From NCBI GenBank assembly GCA_025457905.1, contig JALOTM010000089.1, forward strand, positions 1-5,355: a stretch of 5,355 bases of DNA. Reading direction: 5' to 3'. Source of the stretch: Methanomassiliicoccales archaeon. GTDB lineage: Archaea > Thermoplasmatota > Thermoplasmata > Methanomassiliicoccales > UBA472. The notes beneath the pieces are model-generated. The model ran no database searches. It saw only the letters and a program-made list of their open reading frames with translations, and was not told the DNA's origin. Each line of letters starts with the position of its first letter. Within the stretch, counting starts at the first letter, position 1. Shown here in pieces: positions 5,026-5,355 of this stretch. Made by a program: the position numbers and the translations under genes.

Positions 5026-5355
5026 CAGGCCACCTCCTCGCGGGAGTGCAGGTCCAACGCCCCCATGGACCGCTCCTCGGGCAGGGACGCCACCTTCTCC
5101 GTGAGCAGGAACTCGCCCTTCTGGATGCTGGCCTTGAGGGCCTCGGCCACCTGCCGGGCCTTGGCGTACGACGAGAGGGAGGAGGTGCGCACCCTCTTGC
5201 CCCCGATCTCGATGCCGCCGGAGCGCAGCTCGGCGTAGGAGACCTCGTGGATGGGGACGCGGTTGCGCGACTGCACCGCGTAGTCCAGCACCGGGGCGAA
5301 GATCTCCTCGTCCCTGATGGCGGCGCGGCGCATGACCTCCTCGTCCAGTATGGGT
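5025..5355 (-). CDS. COG1900/DUF39 homocysteine biosynthesis protein, C-terminal part (5' partial)
   Basis: The frame is open to the right edge, so only the last ~109 residues are seen; the ATG at 5333 is internal. The text PILDEEVMRRAAIRDEEIF, then APVLDYAVQSRN, VSYAELRSG and the ending KGEFLLTEKVASLP matches the C-terminal end of DUF39. Members in methanogens take part in making homocysteine from aspartate semialdehyde with sulfide (Methanosarcina MA1821). MA1821 and Methanocaldococcus MJ0100 carry a CBS-domain pair after DUF39; here the protein stops about 15 residues after the conserved end, so no C-terminal CBS pair is present. The catalytic region and its cysteine lie outside the window and cannot be checked. 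The stop overlaps the start of the NIL-ferredoxin gene by one base, matching the well-known pairing of these two genes. Confidence 0.9.
   Translation of the reverse strand, partial: PILDEEVMRRAAIRDEEIFAPVLDYAVQSRNRVPIHEVSYAELRSGGIEIGGKRVRTSSLSSYAKARQVAEALKASIQKGEFLLTEKVASLPEERSMGALDLHSREEVA
5031..5037 (-). promoter_or_regulatory. Strong ribosome binding site for the NIL-ferredoxin gene
   Basis: The - strand reads GGAGGTG, then GCCTG, then ATG. The site lies inside the last codons of the COG1900 gene. Its GGAGG core ends seven bases before the start and confirms the ATG at 5025. Confidence 0.75.

Noticed and set aside
1..5355. CRISPR arrays, insertion sequences, tRNA or rRNA genes, phage genes
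   Set aside because: No regularly spaced repeats, transposase motifs or RNA-gene-like stretches were seen; nearly all of the window is explained by six coding regions.

Overview
The window looks like a chromosomal segment of a strictly anaerobic euryarchaeon, most likely a methanogen, and I would guess Methanomassiliicoccales/Thermoplasmatota. The reasons are the very GC-rich coding sequence, the archaeal TATA-type elements, the strong GGAGG ribosome binding sites, and three gene families (COG1900/DUF39, NIL-domain ferredoxin, UPF0280/COG2122) that typically occur together in methanogens and other anaerobes. The lineage is inference. No RNA gene, mobile element, CRISPR array or phage gene was seen, and no stretch over 300 bases lacks a gene.

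Left half, + strand (1-2835): a P-type cation-transporting ATPase truncated by the left edge. The visible part starts at the end of M4 and contains the phosphorylation site, the nucleotide-binding domain, the hinge motif and M5-M10. It continues for about 320 residues after M10 into a soluble tail that resembles two degenerate universal-stress-protein-like (USP) domains. That tail is the most unusual coding feature here.

Right half, - strand, read from right to left: (a) 5355-5025, the C-terminal end of a COG1900/DUF39 homocysteine-synthesis protein; (b) 5025-4615, a NIL-domain 2[4Fe-4S] ferredoxin sharing one base with it (TGATG); (c) 4546-3929, an unrecognised membrane-anchored protein with a beta-rich outer domain, behind a possible promoter and a 16-base palindrome; (d) 3833-3591, an 80-residue protein with a signal peptide, a His/Glu cluster and one membrane helix, behind a clear TATA box and Shine-Dalgarno; (e) 3594-2848, a UPF0280/COG2122 ApbE-like protein that overlaps (d) by four bases (GTGA). 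The UPF0280 gene and the ATPase gene converge with 12 bases between their stops.

Working together: COG1900, NIL-ferredoxin and COG2122 proteins are linked in Methanosarcina to making homocysteine by direct sulfide incorporation, with the ferredoxin as probable electron donor and COG2122 aiding sulfide use. All three lie within about 2.5 kb here. Two uncharacterised membrane proteins sit between them, and one of these is translationally coupled to the COG2122 gene. That suggests, without proving it, a membrane or extracytoplasmic component to sulfide assimilation in this organism.
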